Part shown: positions 1 to 7,932 of the stretch, piece after piece
Layout of the letters: each line of letters starts with the position of its first letter
Position numbering within the stretch: position 1 is the first letter of the stretch
Assembly: GCF_019236175.1 (NCBI RefSeq)
Contig: NZ_JAFAJM010000003.1
Coordinates: 124,001-188,000, forward strand
Direction: 5' to 3'
Source: Chryseobacterium sp.
GTDB lineage: Bacteria; Bacteroidota; Bacteroidia; Flavobacteriales; Weeksellaceae
Length of the DNA: 64,000 nt
Translations under genes and position numbers: made by a program
The notes under the pieces: generated by a model
Database searches by the model: none
What the model was told of the DNA's origin: nothing
Seen by the model: only the letters and a program-made list of their open reading frames with translations

Positions 1-2146
1 CAGTTTTATCTATAGTGAAAGTGATCTCTTTTTGTTCTCCCGGATTTAAATATACTTTTTCAAAGCCTTTCAGCTCTTTAAGAGGGCGGGGAACAGATGA
101 TTTTAAATCACTGATATAAAGCTGGGCTACTTCTGCTCCTGCTTTTTTTCCTGTATTTTTAACGGTTACCGTAAAAGTAATGGTATCATTCTGGGAGAGC
201 GTTGTTTTATCAGATTTTGCTTTTCCAAATTCAAAAGTAGTATAGCTCAATCCATGACCAAAACTGAAAAGAGGTTTAATATTTTTAGTATCATGCCAAC
301 GGTAGCCTACAAAAATTCCTTCGTTATAGGTAATATTGATCGGGTTTTTCTGATCTTTTCCTTTTCCGGCTGCCAGTTCATCTTTTTGTCCCGGATATTC
401 TCCAAGCTGATGAGCAGAATTATCTTCAAGTTTTACAGGGAATGTAAAAGGAAGTTTCCCCGAAGGATTAGAGTCTCCGGCTAAGACAGAAGCAATAGAA
501 TTACCAGCTTCCGAACCTAGATACCAGGCCTGTACAACTGTTGGAACTTCTTTGATCCATGGCATAGCTACCGCATTTCCGGATACGAGTACGACAGCCA
601 GATTTTTATTGGCTCTGGCTAATGCAGAAATGACCTGATCCTGTTGATAAGGTAAGCCATAGCTTTTTCTGTCATTGCCTTCACTATCCTGGAAGTCTGC
701 TTTATTGAGCCCTCCGACAAAAATCACATAGTCCGATTTCTTAGCCAGTTCTACCGCTTCATTCAGTAATTCTGCTTCCGAACGGGTATCTTTAAGGTCC
801 TGTCCGGATTTTACGCCATTATATTCTCCGCCGATATCACCCACATAACCTCTGGCGTACTGTACATCGGCCTGTTTTCCGAATCTGGATTTGATGCCGT
901 CTAAGGGAAGGGTTTCATATTTTACTTTTAATGAAGATGAACCACCACCAACAGTCATTATTTTAATGGCATTTTCACCAATAACCGCTATTTTTTTTGC
1001 TTTACTAAGGTCAATAGGAAGTACATTGCCCTGATTTTTCAGTAAAACAATTCCTTCTTCTCCAATTTCTTTAGCGATGGCTTTATGTTCTTCAGAAGCA
1101 ATATTTCCAAAAGGCTTATTTCGGTTCATCGTGGTTTTATAGGCCAGACGAAGTAATCGGGTTACCTTATCATCAAGTTCTGTAGTGCCTGCTTTTCCGG
1201 ATTTGATTAAATCAAGATAAGGCTTGGCCAGGAAATAATTATCATAGGCATTTTTGGTTCCTGCAGAAAGCCCGTTGGTCCAGGTTCCGAATTCAAGATC
1301 CAACCCATTATGGATGGCTTGTTCCGTATTACTGACCGCTCCCCAGTCGGATACCACCACTCCTTTGTATTTCCATTCTTTTTTCAGAATATCGTTCAAA
1401 AGATATTGATTCTGACTTGCATACTGACCTTTGTACATATCGTAAGCTCCCATAATAGTCCATGAATCTCCTTCCGTTACAGCTGCTTTGAATGGCGGAA
1501 GATAAATTTCGTAAAGCGTTCTGTCATCTACATTTACATTGCTTGTATGGCGGAACATTTCCTGATTATTCAGTGCAAAATGCTTTACGGAAGTGGCTAC
1601 ACCATTGGATTGTACACCTTTAATATAAGGAACCACCATTTTTGAAGTCAGATAAGGATCTTCTCCCATATATTCAAAATTTCTTCCGTTCAGTGGAGTT
1701 CTGTAAATATTGACTCCGGGCCCGAGAAGAATATCTTTTTTTCTGTAGCGGGCTTCTTCACCTAAAGCTTTACCGTAATTCCACGACATTTTTTTATTCC
1801 AGGTTGCGGATAAAGCAGTCAGGGCAGGGTAGGCGATAATAGAATCATTGGTCCATCCGGCCTGATCCCACTCGTCCCACATCACTTCGGGTCTTACTCC
1901 GTGAGGGCCGTCGGTTGTCCAGAATTCCGGAATCCCTAATCTTGGAACACCGGGTGAACTGAATTTTGACTGAGCATGCAGCATAGCCACTTTTTCTTCC
2001 AGAGTCATTCTGGAAAGCGCATCCTGAATACGTTGTTCTACAGGTTTTGTTTCATCTAAATAAACGGGTAGCGTATTATTTGTTTGGGCCATATAAGAAA
2101 CAGAAATAAAGGTGAATAAACTTACAATGGCGGTTTTCTTTAACAT
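1..2146 (-). CDS. bglX: GH3 beta-glucosidase (BglX-like), 3'-truncated by window edge
   Basis: Secreted or periplasmic glycoside hydrolase family 3 enzyme that removes terminal beta-linked glucose from oligosaccharides. The frame is open from ATG at 2146 to base 1 (about 715 codons), so the C-terminal end of the fibronectin-III-like domain lies outside the window. It begins with a signal peptide (MLKKTAIVSLFTF...YMAQ). The N-terminal TIM barrel follows, with GPGVNIYR, SVKHFALNNQE and the nucleophile motif VVVSDWGA, whose aspartate is residue 267. The (alpha/beta)6 sandwich carries GGGSSSL and KSDYVIFVGG. The Fn3-like part with SFGHGLSYTTFEFG is near the edge. It is transcribed away from the met operon and has its own promoter region. 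Family assignment is firm; the exact substrate is not. Confidence 0.93.
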   Translation of the reverse strand, partial: MLKKTAIVSLFTFISVSYMAQTNNTLPVYLDETKPVEQRIQDALSRMTLEEKVAMLHAQSKFSSPGVPRLGIPEFWTTDGPHGVRPEVMWDEWDQAGWTNDSIIAYPALTALSATWNKKMSWNYGKALGEEARYRKKDILLGPGVNIYRTPLNGRNFEYMGEDPYLTSKMVVPYIKGVQSNGVATSVKHFALNNQEMFRHTSNVNVDDRTLYEIYLPPFKAAVTEGDSWTIMGAYDMYKGQYASQNQYLLNDILKKEWKYKGVVVSDWGAVSNTEQAIHNGLDLEFGTWTNGLSAGTKNAYDNYFLAKPYLDLIKSGKAGTTELDDKVTRLLRLAYKTTMNRNKPFGNIASEEHKAIAKEIGEEGIVLLKNQGNVLPIDLSKAKKIAVIGENAIKIMTVGGGSSSLKVKYETLPLDGIKSRFGKQADVQYARGYVGDIGGEYNGVKSGQDLKDTRSEAELLNEAVELAKKSDYVIFVGGLNKADFQDSEGNDRKSYGLPYQQDQVISALARANKNLAVVLVSGNAVAMPWIKEVPTVVQAWYLGSEAGNSIASVLAGDSNPSGKLPFTFPVKLEDNSAHQLGEYPGQKDELAAGKGKDQKNPINITYNEGIFVGYRWHDTKNIKPLFSFGHGLSYTTFEFGKAKSDKTTLSQNDTITFTVTVKNTGKKAGAEVAQLYISDLKSSVPRPLKELKGFEKVYLNPGEQKEITFTIDKT

Positions 2147-2227
2147 AATGCCTTTTTATTTGATTGTAAGCAAAAATAGCTAAAATTTTTTTATTATCTC
2201 AAATTGAGAAAATAAAATTAGGTCTGT

Positions 2228-2260
2228 AAAAAAACTGCCTCCGGATTTGGAGAGCAGTTT
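2228..2260 (-). terminator. Rho-independent terminator of the met operon
   Basis: On the minus strand AAACTGC/TCTCC pairs with GGAG/GCAGTTT across a short loop (one bulge) and is followed by a run of seven T. It lies about 50 nt downstream of metQ and closes the operon. Confidence 0.75.
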
Positions 2261-2309
2261 GTATGTCATTTCAATACCAGAAATTAAAAGTAATAAGAAC
2301 TCATCCGTA

Positions 2310-3116
2310 CTACCATCCTTTCACAGCACCTCCTTTGAAAATCTCTTTGGCTTTCTTTTCTACAGCGTCAGATTCGTAAGCTTTAACGAAGTTTTTTACT
2401 TTCTGACTGTTTTTGTTGTCCTGTCTCGCTACTACTACATTCACATAAGGAGAATCTTTATCTTCTTTAAAAATACCTTCTTTCTCTGAATCTAGCCCTG
2501 CCTGCGCTGCAAAATTATTATTGATGATGCCTACAACAACATCTCTGTCATCCAAAACTCTGGGAATCTGGGCGCCTTCAATTTCCATAATTTTTAGTTG
2601 CTTTGGATTTTCTGTAATATCAGTTACCTTTGGAAGAAGCCCCACATTTGCCTTTAACTTCAATAAGCCGCTTTTTTGCAACAGTAACAGAGAGCGGCCT
2701 CCGTTGGTAGGGTCATTAGGAATTACAATGGTGTTTCCTTCCTGCAGCTGGCTGATATTTTTTATTTTTTTTGAATAGGCAATAATAGGATATACAAAAG
2801 TATTTCCAACAACGGCCAGATGATAACCTCTTTGTTTGGATTGTTCCGTTAAGTAGGGAACATGCTGGAAAGCATTGGCATCAATATCTCCGTTTGTTAA
2901 AGCTTCATTAGGTACCACATAATCATTGAAAGGAATAAGTTCCACTTCAAGATTATATTTTTCTTTAGCAACCTTCTTAGCCACTTCGGCAATTTCCTGC
3001 TCAGGACCATAAGTAATTCCTACTCTGATAAAGTTGGGATCATCTTTTCTTCCTGAACATGACGTGAACAGGAGTATTCCGGAAACAAACAGTCCTATGA
3101 TTTTTATTTTTTTCAT
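2310..3116 (-). CDS. metQ: Methionine ABC transporter substrate-binding lipoprotein
   Basis: NlpA/MetQ family protein of 268 residues, the membrane-anchored binding component of the D/L-methionine importer. Residues 1-20 form a lipoprotein signal with lipobox LLFTSC; Cys20 would be lipidated. The mature part shows family features such as RVGITYGPEQEIAEV, LTNGDIDANAFQHVPYL and IVIPNDPTNGGRSLLLLQ. It is the last gene of the eamA-metN-metI-metQ operon, 77 nt after metI, and is followed by a terminator. Expression is expected to follow the Met/Cys leader attenuator upstream of eamA. NlpA proteins can also bind dipeptides or other amino acids, but linkage to MetN with its NIL domain favours methionine. 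Confidence 0.93.
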   Translation of the reverse strand: MKKIKIIGLFVSGILLFTSCSGRKDDPNFIRVGITYGPEQEIAEVAKKVAKEKYNLEVELIPFNDYVVPNEALTNGDIDANAFQHVPYLTEQSKQRGYHLAVVGNTFVYPIIAYSKKIKNISQLQEGNTIVIPNDPTNGGRSLLLLQKSGLLKLKANVGLLPKVTDITENPKQLKIMEIEGAQIPRVLDDRDVVVGIINNNFAAQAGLDSEKEGIFKEDKDSPYVNVVVARQDNKNSQKVKNFVKAYESDAVEKKAKEIFKGGAVKGW

Positions 3117-3193
3117 TGAGTCTATTTATAAATTTAGCCATAAAAATTAAGCTGTCGGCCGTTTTTTCTTATACTTTTATCTTCTTATCCTCA

Positions 3194-3850
3194 CTATCTG
3201 TGATCAAAATGCTTAGATAATCTGTCTCCGGCAAACTGTATGATGAATACTAAAAGAACCAGTAATATCAAAACGGTATTCATGATAACAATGTCGTAGC
3301 CAATATATCCGTATTGGTAGCCTACCTGTCCCAGTCCACCTGCACCTACAGCTCCACCCATTGCAGAATATCCTACCAAAGTGATCAGAGTAATCGTTGC
3401 ATTATTGATCAATGAAGGAAGAGCTTCCGGAAGCAATACTTTTCTGATGATCTGAAAAGGCGAAGCTCCTAAAGCTCTGGCTGTTTCAATTAAACCATGC
3501 GGAACTTCAATAAGACTGTTTTCCACCAGTCTTGCAATAAACGGAGCTGCTCCGACACTTAGCGGTACCAGTGCCGCATTTACTCCTATGGACGTTCCCG
3601 CTAAAACTCGGGTAAAAGGTATCATCCAGACAATTAAAATAATGAAAGGGATTGCACGGAAAATATTAACCAGTATAGAAAGTAATCTATAATAAAAAGT
3701 ATTTTCCAGCAGTTGTCCTTTTCTTGTTAAAAACAACATAATTCCTACAGGAAGTCCCAAAACAAATCCAAAAAATCCTGACACAAATGTCATATAGACT
3801 GTTTCCCACGTTCCTTTTGCCAAAAGGGCAATTACCGTATCACTAAGCAT
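3194..3850 (-). CDS. metI: Methionine ABC transporter permease
   Basis: Inner-membrane permease of 218 residues with five or six hydrophobic segments. The cytoplasmic EAA loop that contacts MetN is visible (ETARALGASPFQIIRKVLLP, near residues 125-145), as is the GAVGAGGLG motif of the MetI family. Its ATG lies inside the last codons of metN: the two frames overlap by 8 nt (GGATATGCTTAG), which suggests translational coupling. Length matches E. coli MetI (217 residues). Confidence 0.94.
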   Translation of the reverse strand: MLSDTVIALLAKGTWETVYMTFVSGFFGFVLGLPVGIMLFLTRKGQLLENTFYYRLLSILVNIFRAIPFIILIVWMIPFTRVLAGTSIGVNAALVPLSVGAAPFIARLVENSLIEVPHGLIETARALGASPFQIIRKVLLPEALPSLINNATITLITLVGYSAMGGAVGAGGLGQVGYQYGYIGYDIVIMNTVLILLVLLVFIIQFAGDRLSKHFDHR

Positions 3851-4871
3851 ATCCTTTTACTGTATTTTGAATTTTATTTTGATTGAAATAATAAAGGGCC
3901 TGTTCGTTGTCTTCCGTTTTTCCCTGAAGATGCAACAATAGCTTTCCAAAATTAGCATTTCCAAAATATTCTACATCAGCCTTTAAAAGCTTGTACGGGA
4001 TTTTATATTGATTATTTAGGGTTGAAAGAAGTTGTTCAACACTGATGTTTTCATTAAGTTCTATTTCGACCAAAGGAAATAAACCTTCCTGTGGTTCTTT
4101 CCGAAGTCTGCTATTGAATTCCTGTGGCAGGGTCATGATATCTGAATTTATAAATTGCCGGATAACAGGGTTTTCTTTATCCGAAATAATCTCACTGAGT
4201 GTTCCTTTTGTTAATAACTTTCCTTTATCGATCACAGCAACATGATTGCATACCGCTTTGATCACTTCCATTTCGTGAGTGATCAGAAGAATGGTAATGC
4301 CCAGTCTCTGGTTGATATCTCGCAAAAGCTGCAGGATAGATTGTGTTGTAGCAGGGTCGAGGGCACTCGTCGCTTCATCACAAAGCAGAAGATGAGGATC
4401 ATTGGCTAATGCCCTTGCAATGGCCACTCTTTGTTTCTGACCTCCGGAAAGACTTCTGGGATAATCCTGTGCTTTATCTTCAAGACCTACAATTTTCAAA
4501 AGCTCATTTACCTTTCTGTTGATCTGTTCTTTGCTGACCTGATCCAGCTCCAGAGGAAGCGCTATATTATCAAAAACAGTTCTTGAAGAAAGAAGATTAA
4601 AATGCTGGAAAATCATTCCTATCTTTTTGCGTTCTTCGGCAAGTTGCTTGCTATTTAATTGAGTAAAATCCTTTCCATTAATAACGACCTGTCCTTCATC
4701 CGGCCTTTCCAACAGATTTACCGTACGGATCAGGGTGCTTTTTCCTGCCCCGGAAAAACCAATGATTCCTACGATGTCGCCTTTTTCTATCCTAAGACTT
4801 ATCTTGTCAAGCGCCTTAAAAGACTGTTTTTTCTGGTGGAATGTTTTCGATATATTTCTTATTTCTATCAT
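3843..4871 (-). CDS. metN: Methionine ABC transporter ATP-binding protein
   Basis: ATPase of 342 residues driving methionine import. It shows Walker A GFSGAGKST (residues 38-46), Q-loop MIFQHFNLL, ABC signature LSGGQKQRVAIARAL, Walker B LLLCDEATSALD and the switch histidine in LLITHEM. Residues from about 265 form the ACT-like NIL domain (LFPLVEIELNENISVEQLLS), which in characterised MetN proteins binds methionine and mediates transinhibition. The import is therefore likely controlled twice: by the leader attenuator and by this domain. It starts 17 nt downstream of the eamA-family gene and overlaps metI by 8 nt. Confidence 0.95.
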   Translation of the reverse strand: MIEIRNISKTFHQKKQSFKALDKISLRIEKGDIVGIIGFSGAGKSTLIRTVNLLERPDEGQVVINGKDFTQLNSKQLAEERKKIGMIFQHFNLLSSRTVFDNIALPLELDQVSKEQINRKVNELLKIVGLEDKAQDYPRSLSGGQKQRVAIARALANDPHLLLCDEATSALDPATTQSILQLLRDINQRLGITILLITHEMEVIKAVCNHVAVIDKGKLLTKGTLSEIISDKENPVIRQFINSDIMTLPQEFNSRLRKEPQEGLFPLVEIELNENISVEQLLSTLNNQYKIPYKLLKADVEYFGNANFGKLLLHLQGKTEDNEQALYYFNQNKIQNTVKGYA

Positions 4872-4888
4872 TCTGTTCTTTTATACTA

Positions 4889-5887
4889 TTAAATAGGCTG
4901 ATATCCTTTGCCTGTTCTGTTTAAAAATCTTCTCAGTCTTCTGAGTTTTACTTTTGACCGCTTGGAAAGTCTGAAATACTTGGTGACATTGGTCAGAAGT
5001 ACTCCCAGCAATATGATAAACAAACCGTATAGCTGACCTCCGTTGATACTCTGATTGGCAACAATCCAGCCTGCAATAACCGTAACAATCGGGTTAATGT
5101 AGGTATGGGTACTTACTAAAGCGGCAGGTTTTACAGACAAAAGCCAAATGTACGACAAATAAGCGACTATAGATCCAAAGAATATCAAAAACAAAACTCC
5201 CAGCCATGCCGATAAAGGAATGGCAGAAACTGAAAAACCTACCCATTCTTTTCTCACAGAAGCGATAAGAAATGATGCCAATCCTGCTACTATAAGCTGC
5301 TGTGCGATATTCATAAAAGTAGATTGAGAAGCCGGATTTTTCTTCGAATACAAGGACCCTAATACCCATGCAACAGAACTCAGACCTAATACCACAAAAG
5401 CTGTAATGCGAAGTTGTCCGTTTGCGGCGGTATGTGCAGCATTTGAGTTCACACTTCCTTTTAAAAACAGGACTAATCCCACAAAACCAATGACCAGACC
5501 TATCGGGATAAATTTATCTGAAAAATAATATTTCCAGTTTTTTCTGTCAATAGCAATAAACCAGAATGGCCCCGTTGCAATTGAAATAGCAGCTTCTGAT
5601 GCGGTTACATATTGTTCTCCCCAGGCTACAAGTCCTGTTCCTCCGGTAAGAATTAAAATCCCGGTAATAGCATTCTTTTTCCAGTTAATCAGAGAATTGG
5701 CTTTTTCTCCTTTGGACAAAAGATACCCCATCATCATCATTCCTGCTACCAGAAATCTTAGTCCGGAAAGTATAAACGGCGGAAAACCTTTTAAGCCAAA
5801 TGAAATCGCTAAAAACGTAATTCCCCATATTATATAGATGTTGGTAAATGCCAATGGAACCAGCCATTTGTTTTTAGAATTGTCCAT
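4889..5887 (-). CDS. EamA/DMT-family transporter, first gene of the met operon
   Basis: Integral membrane protein of 332 residues with about ten hydrophobic segments in two EamA (DUF6) repeats. Typical motifs are NIYIIWGITFLAISFGL and FPPFILSGLRFLVAGMMMM, and in the second repeat VSTHTYINPIVTVIAGWIV. DMT transporters mostly export metabolites; some members (E. coli YdeD/EamA, RhtA type) export cysteine-pathway metabolites or amino acids. It is the first structural gene behind a Met/Cys leader and is followed within 17 nt by metNIQ, so a substrate related to sulfur amino acids is likely. That substrate is inferred from context and not from residues. Confidence 0.88.
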   Translation of the reverse strand: MDNSKNKWLVPLAFTNIYIIWGITFLAISFGLKGFPPFILSGLRFLVAGMMMMGYLLSKGEKANSLINWKKNAITGILILTGGTGLVAWGEQYVTASEAAISIATGPFWFIAIDRKNWKYYFSDKFIPIGLVIGFVGLVLFLKGSVNSNAAHTAANGQLRITAFVVLGLSSVAWVLGSLYSKKNPASQSTFMNIAQQLIVAGLASFLIASVRKEWVGFSVSAIPLSAWLGVLFLIFFGSIVAYLSYIWLLSVKPAALVSTHTYINPIVTVIAGWIVANQSINGGQLYGLFIILLGVLLTNVTKYFRLSKRSKVKLRRLRRFLNRTGKGYQPI

Positions 5888-5920
5888 TTTTATGTTTTTT
5901 TAAGTTGTTCTTGGTCAAAT

Positions 5921-5950
5921 AAAAAAGGCTCTACACCTTGTAGAGCCTTT
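5921..5950 (-). terminator. Leader terminator (attenuator) upstream of eamA-metNIQ
   Basis: Perfect 12-bp stem, AAAGGCTCTACA/TGTAGAGCCTTT (5939-5950 with 5924-5935), with a 3-nt loop and six T on the minus strand, placed 34 nt before the eamA start. Its 5' arm can instead pair with the end of the leader-peptide gene: TGTAGA at 5981-5986 with TCTACA at 5939-5944, plus CCTT at 5974-5977 with AAGG at 5946-5949. That alternative hairpin excludes the terminator. Confidence 0.85.
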
Positions 5951-5977
5951 AAAAAATATGTCATATAAAAGTTAAGG

Positions 5978-6049
5978 TCATCTACAGTATTCTTGAAGTA
6001 CAGGCATACAGATACACATCATCATGTTTTTGATGCTATGTTTCTTCAT
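5978..6049 (-). CDS. Met/Cys-rich leader peptide (23 aa) of the met operon
   Basis: Short frame ATG (6049) to TGA (5978) coding 23 residues. Residues 9-15 read MMMCICM; in all there are five Met including the start and three Cys. An A-rich tract precedes the ATG, as is usual in this phylum. Its last two sense codons, TGT AGA, are the sequence that pairs with the terminator's 5' arm. A ribosome stalled at residues 9-15 would leave them free, so the antiterminator forms. A ribosome reaching the stop codon would cover them, so the terminator forms. This is the geometry of an amino-acid attenuator sensing charged tRNA-Met and/or tRNA-Cys. The peptide itself need not have a function. Confidence 0.75.
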   Translation of the reverse strand: MKKHSIKNMMMCICMPVLQEYCR

Positions 6050-6102
6050 TGAATTATTTTTTAATTCGGCCTTCATTTTATTTTATTTCTTGAATACGTC
6101 TG

Positions 6103-6110
6103 CAAATATA
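6103..6110 (-). promoter_or_regulatory. -7 box of the met leader promoter
   Basis: TATATTTG on the minus strand matches the Bacteroidota TAnnTTTG element. It would start transcription near 6097, about 48 nt before the leader peptide ATG. No clean -33 TTTG is seen. Confidence 0.6.
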
Positions 6111-6417
6111 TAATATAATTCTTATTAGTCCACTAAAAAAGTAGGGTTTTTAAATATTAATTTATTGTTAATGATTTACTTTATTGAAAATCAATAGTTT
6201 GTTAGTTTTATTTTTCCTTTTTAAAACTGTTTCTTTTAGGTGGATTTATTTTTGCCTTCCGTTTTTTCTTTTTTTTATCAAAAATTTAGGTTGTGAAAAA
6301 ATGAAAATAATGTTATTTTTTTGAGAATAATATAAAGTTTTTGTTTTACGTAAGATATAGCAAAAAAGTCTTGTCATTCTAAATTAAAAATTAATCAATT
6401 TAAATATCTGTAAATCA
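6111..6417. other. AT-rich intergenic tract
   Basis: Very AT-rich spacer between the divergent met leader promoter and the SDR promoter. No coding frame, tRNA or convincing hairpin was seen. Confidence 0.6.
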
Positions 6418-6425
6418 TATCTTTG
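6418..6425 (+). promoter_or_regulatory. -7 box of the SDR-marR operon
   Basis: TATCTTTG matches TAnnTTTG and predicts a start site near 6432, about 95 nt before the SDR ATG. The operator-like palindromes at 6456-6484 then lie in the transcribed leader. Confidence 0.55.
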
Positions 6426-6455
6426 AATCCGTGCTGTTTAAATTTAACTTAATTT

Positions 6456-6484
6456 ATGACTAGACATTAATGATTAGTCATTAA
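6456..6484. promoter_or_regulatory. Palindromic operator candidate before SDR-marR
   Basis: Two overlapping inverted repeats: ATGACTA (6456-6462) with TAGTCAT (6475-6481), and TTAATGA (6467-6473) with TCATTAA (6478-6484). They lie between the -7 box and the start codon. Position and symmetry suit a MarR-type repressor site, plausibly for the MarR protein encoded two genes on. Confidence 0.5.
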
Positions 6485-6525
6485 TTTTGAAATGTAAAAA
6501 TTTATTAATTTTAAAAACAGTTATT

Positions 6526-7278
6526 ATGAAACGTTTTGAAAACAAAGTTGCTTTTATTACCGGAGGGAACTCAGGAATTGGTAAGGCTGTGGCCGTATTG
6601 ATGGCAAGAGAAGGAGCAAAAATTGTTATTGCTGATCTTAAAGAGAATAAGGAAACGCTGGAAGAAGTTCTTCAGGAAGGAACAGAGGTAAGATTTATTA
6701 CCTGTGATGTTTCTAAACCTGAAGAAGTGGAAAAAGCGGTTCAGGAAACCGTAGATCATTTTGGAAGTCTCGATGTGGCTGTAAATAATGCAGGTATAGT
6801 AGACGCTTCTCCGGTTCATGAAAAGTCGATAGAAGAATGGCAGCGGGTTATCAATATCAATCTGAGTGGTGTTTTTTATGGCATGAAATATCAGATTGCC
6901 CAGATGAGAAACCAGAAAACAGGAGGTGCGGTGATTAATATGGGATCTATTATGAGCCAGGTTGCGGAGTTTGGAATAGGAGGTTATGCTTCTTCAAAAC
7001 ATGGCTTGGTAGGACTTACAAAAGTAGCTGCTCTGGAAAACGGAACCCATAATATACGCGTCAATGCAATTGGTCCCGGATATATAGAAACTCCTTTACT
7101 GATGGATAATGCAGCACAAAGCGAGGAATACAGATCCTATATGGAATCTAAACATGCCATGAAAAGATTAGGGAAACCTGAGGAAATTGCAAAAGCAGTC
7201 TTATTTTTGGCTTCAGATGATGCCAGTTTCTGTACAGGAGCTTATCTGCCTGTAGATGGAGGATATCTGCTACAATAA
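6526..7278 (+). CDS. SDR-family NAD(P)-dependent oxidoreductase
   Basis: Classical short-chain dehydrogenase/reductase of 250 residues. It has the dinucleotide-binding TGGNSGIG near residues 11-18, NNAG, the catalytic serine in GSIMS and YASSK (Tyr/Lys pair). The C-terminal end LASDDASFCTGAYLPVDGG is typical of the 3-oxoacyl-ACP reductase/glucose dehydrogenase-like branch. I chose ATG 6526 (MKRFENKVAFITGG) because the usual N-terminus starts there; an upstream start would add 13 atypical residues. It forms an operon with marR (14-nt gap). Substrate unknown; the marR pairing and surrounding detoxification genes suggest a carbonyl or quinone substrate. Confidence 0.9.
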   Translation: MKRFENKVAFITGGNSGIGKAVAVLMAREGAKIVIADLKENKETLEEVLQEGTEVRFITCDVSKPEEVEKAVQETVDHFGSLDVAVNNAGIVDASPVHEKSIEEWQRVININLSGVFYGMKYQIAQMRNQKTGGAVINMGSIMSQVAEFGIGGYASSKHGLVGLTKVAALENGTHNIRVNAIGPGYIETPLLMDNAAQSEEYRSYMESKHAMKRLGKPEEIAKAVLFLASDDASFCTGAYLPVDGGYLLQ

Positions 7279-7292
7279 TTATATAAAATAGA

Positions 7293-7727
7293 ATGGAAAA
7301 AGATCTTCAAGAATTACCCATCCGCCGGAAACTCGGTATTATGATGGTAGAAACGTATAATAGCGTATATGAGCAGTCTCAGGAATTTTTTGCGGACTAC
7401 GGGCTTACTTCACAGCAGTATAATGTGTTGTCTATTCTGCATGAGACGGGAACCCCTTTATCTACTTCAGACATTTTAAAAAAAATGCTGGAGAAAAATG
7501 CAGGTGTTTCCAGACTGGTGGACCGGTTAATTGCTAAAGATCTTGTAGAGAAAAATGTAAATCCGAATGATAAACGCCTGATCGATGTGAAGCTAACGGA
7601 TAAAGGAGAGGTTTTATACACCAACGTTTCAAAGGAACTTTCAGGAGTAGATAAGGTATATGCTAATCTAACGGATGAAGAAACAGAAATGCTGATCAGG
7701 CTTTTATCAAAAATCGGGAAAATATAA
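7293..7727 (+). CDS. MarR-family transcriptional regulator
   Basis: Protein of 144 residues with a central winged helix-turn-helix. Visible parts are LTSQQYNVLSILHETGTPLSTSDILKKM for the recognition region and the MarR wing NAGVSRLVDRLIAKDLVEKNVNPNDKRLIDVKLT. Helices at both ends would dimerise. MarR proteins usually repress their own operon and release DNA on binding phenolic or oxidising ligands. It follows the SDR gene by 14 nt and probably acts on the palindromes at 6456-6484. Compared with Bacillus MhqR, the context (two MhqO/E-like dioxygenases and an MhqD-like esterase nearby) is suggestive, but orthology is not shown. Confidence 0.9.
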   Translation: MEKDLQELPIRRKLGIMMVETYNSVYEQSQEFFADYGLTSQQYNVLSILHETGTPLSTSDILKKMLEKNAGVSRLVDRLIAKDLVEKNVNPNDKRLIDVKLTDKGEVLYTNVSKELSGVDKVYANLTDEETEMLIRLLSKIGKI

Positions 7728-7932
7728 AAACAGATCTCAATAATTCTAAAAATGCAGTGTTTAAAACTGAAATGAATTGAATAATATTTCTGATGATTGA
7801 TGGTGTTTTGTTTATGCTGAAAAAAATAATTTTGTTTCATATAGATAAATTAAATAAATGTTGAGTAATTATTAATTTTTTTATTTGAAACGGGTTGTTT
7901 TATTAATGAAAACTTTAAAATCATTTTTTTAA

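Noticed and set aside
5921..6110. SAM or cobalamin riboswitch before the met operon
   Set aside because: No conserved riboswitch core was seen, and the region is explained by a short ORF plus two exclusive hairpins.
7397..7840. 147-codon minus-strand ORF
   Set aside because: Antisense shadow of the MarR gene; Ser/Phe-rich composition typical of reverse frames.
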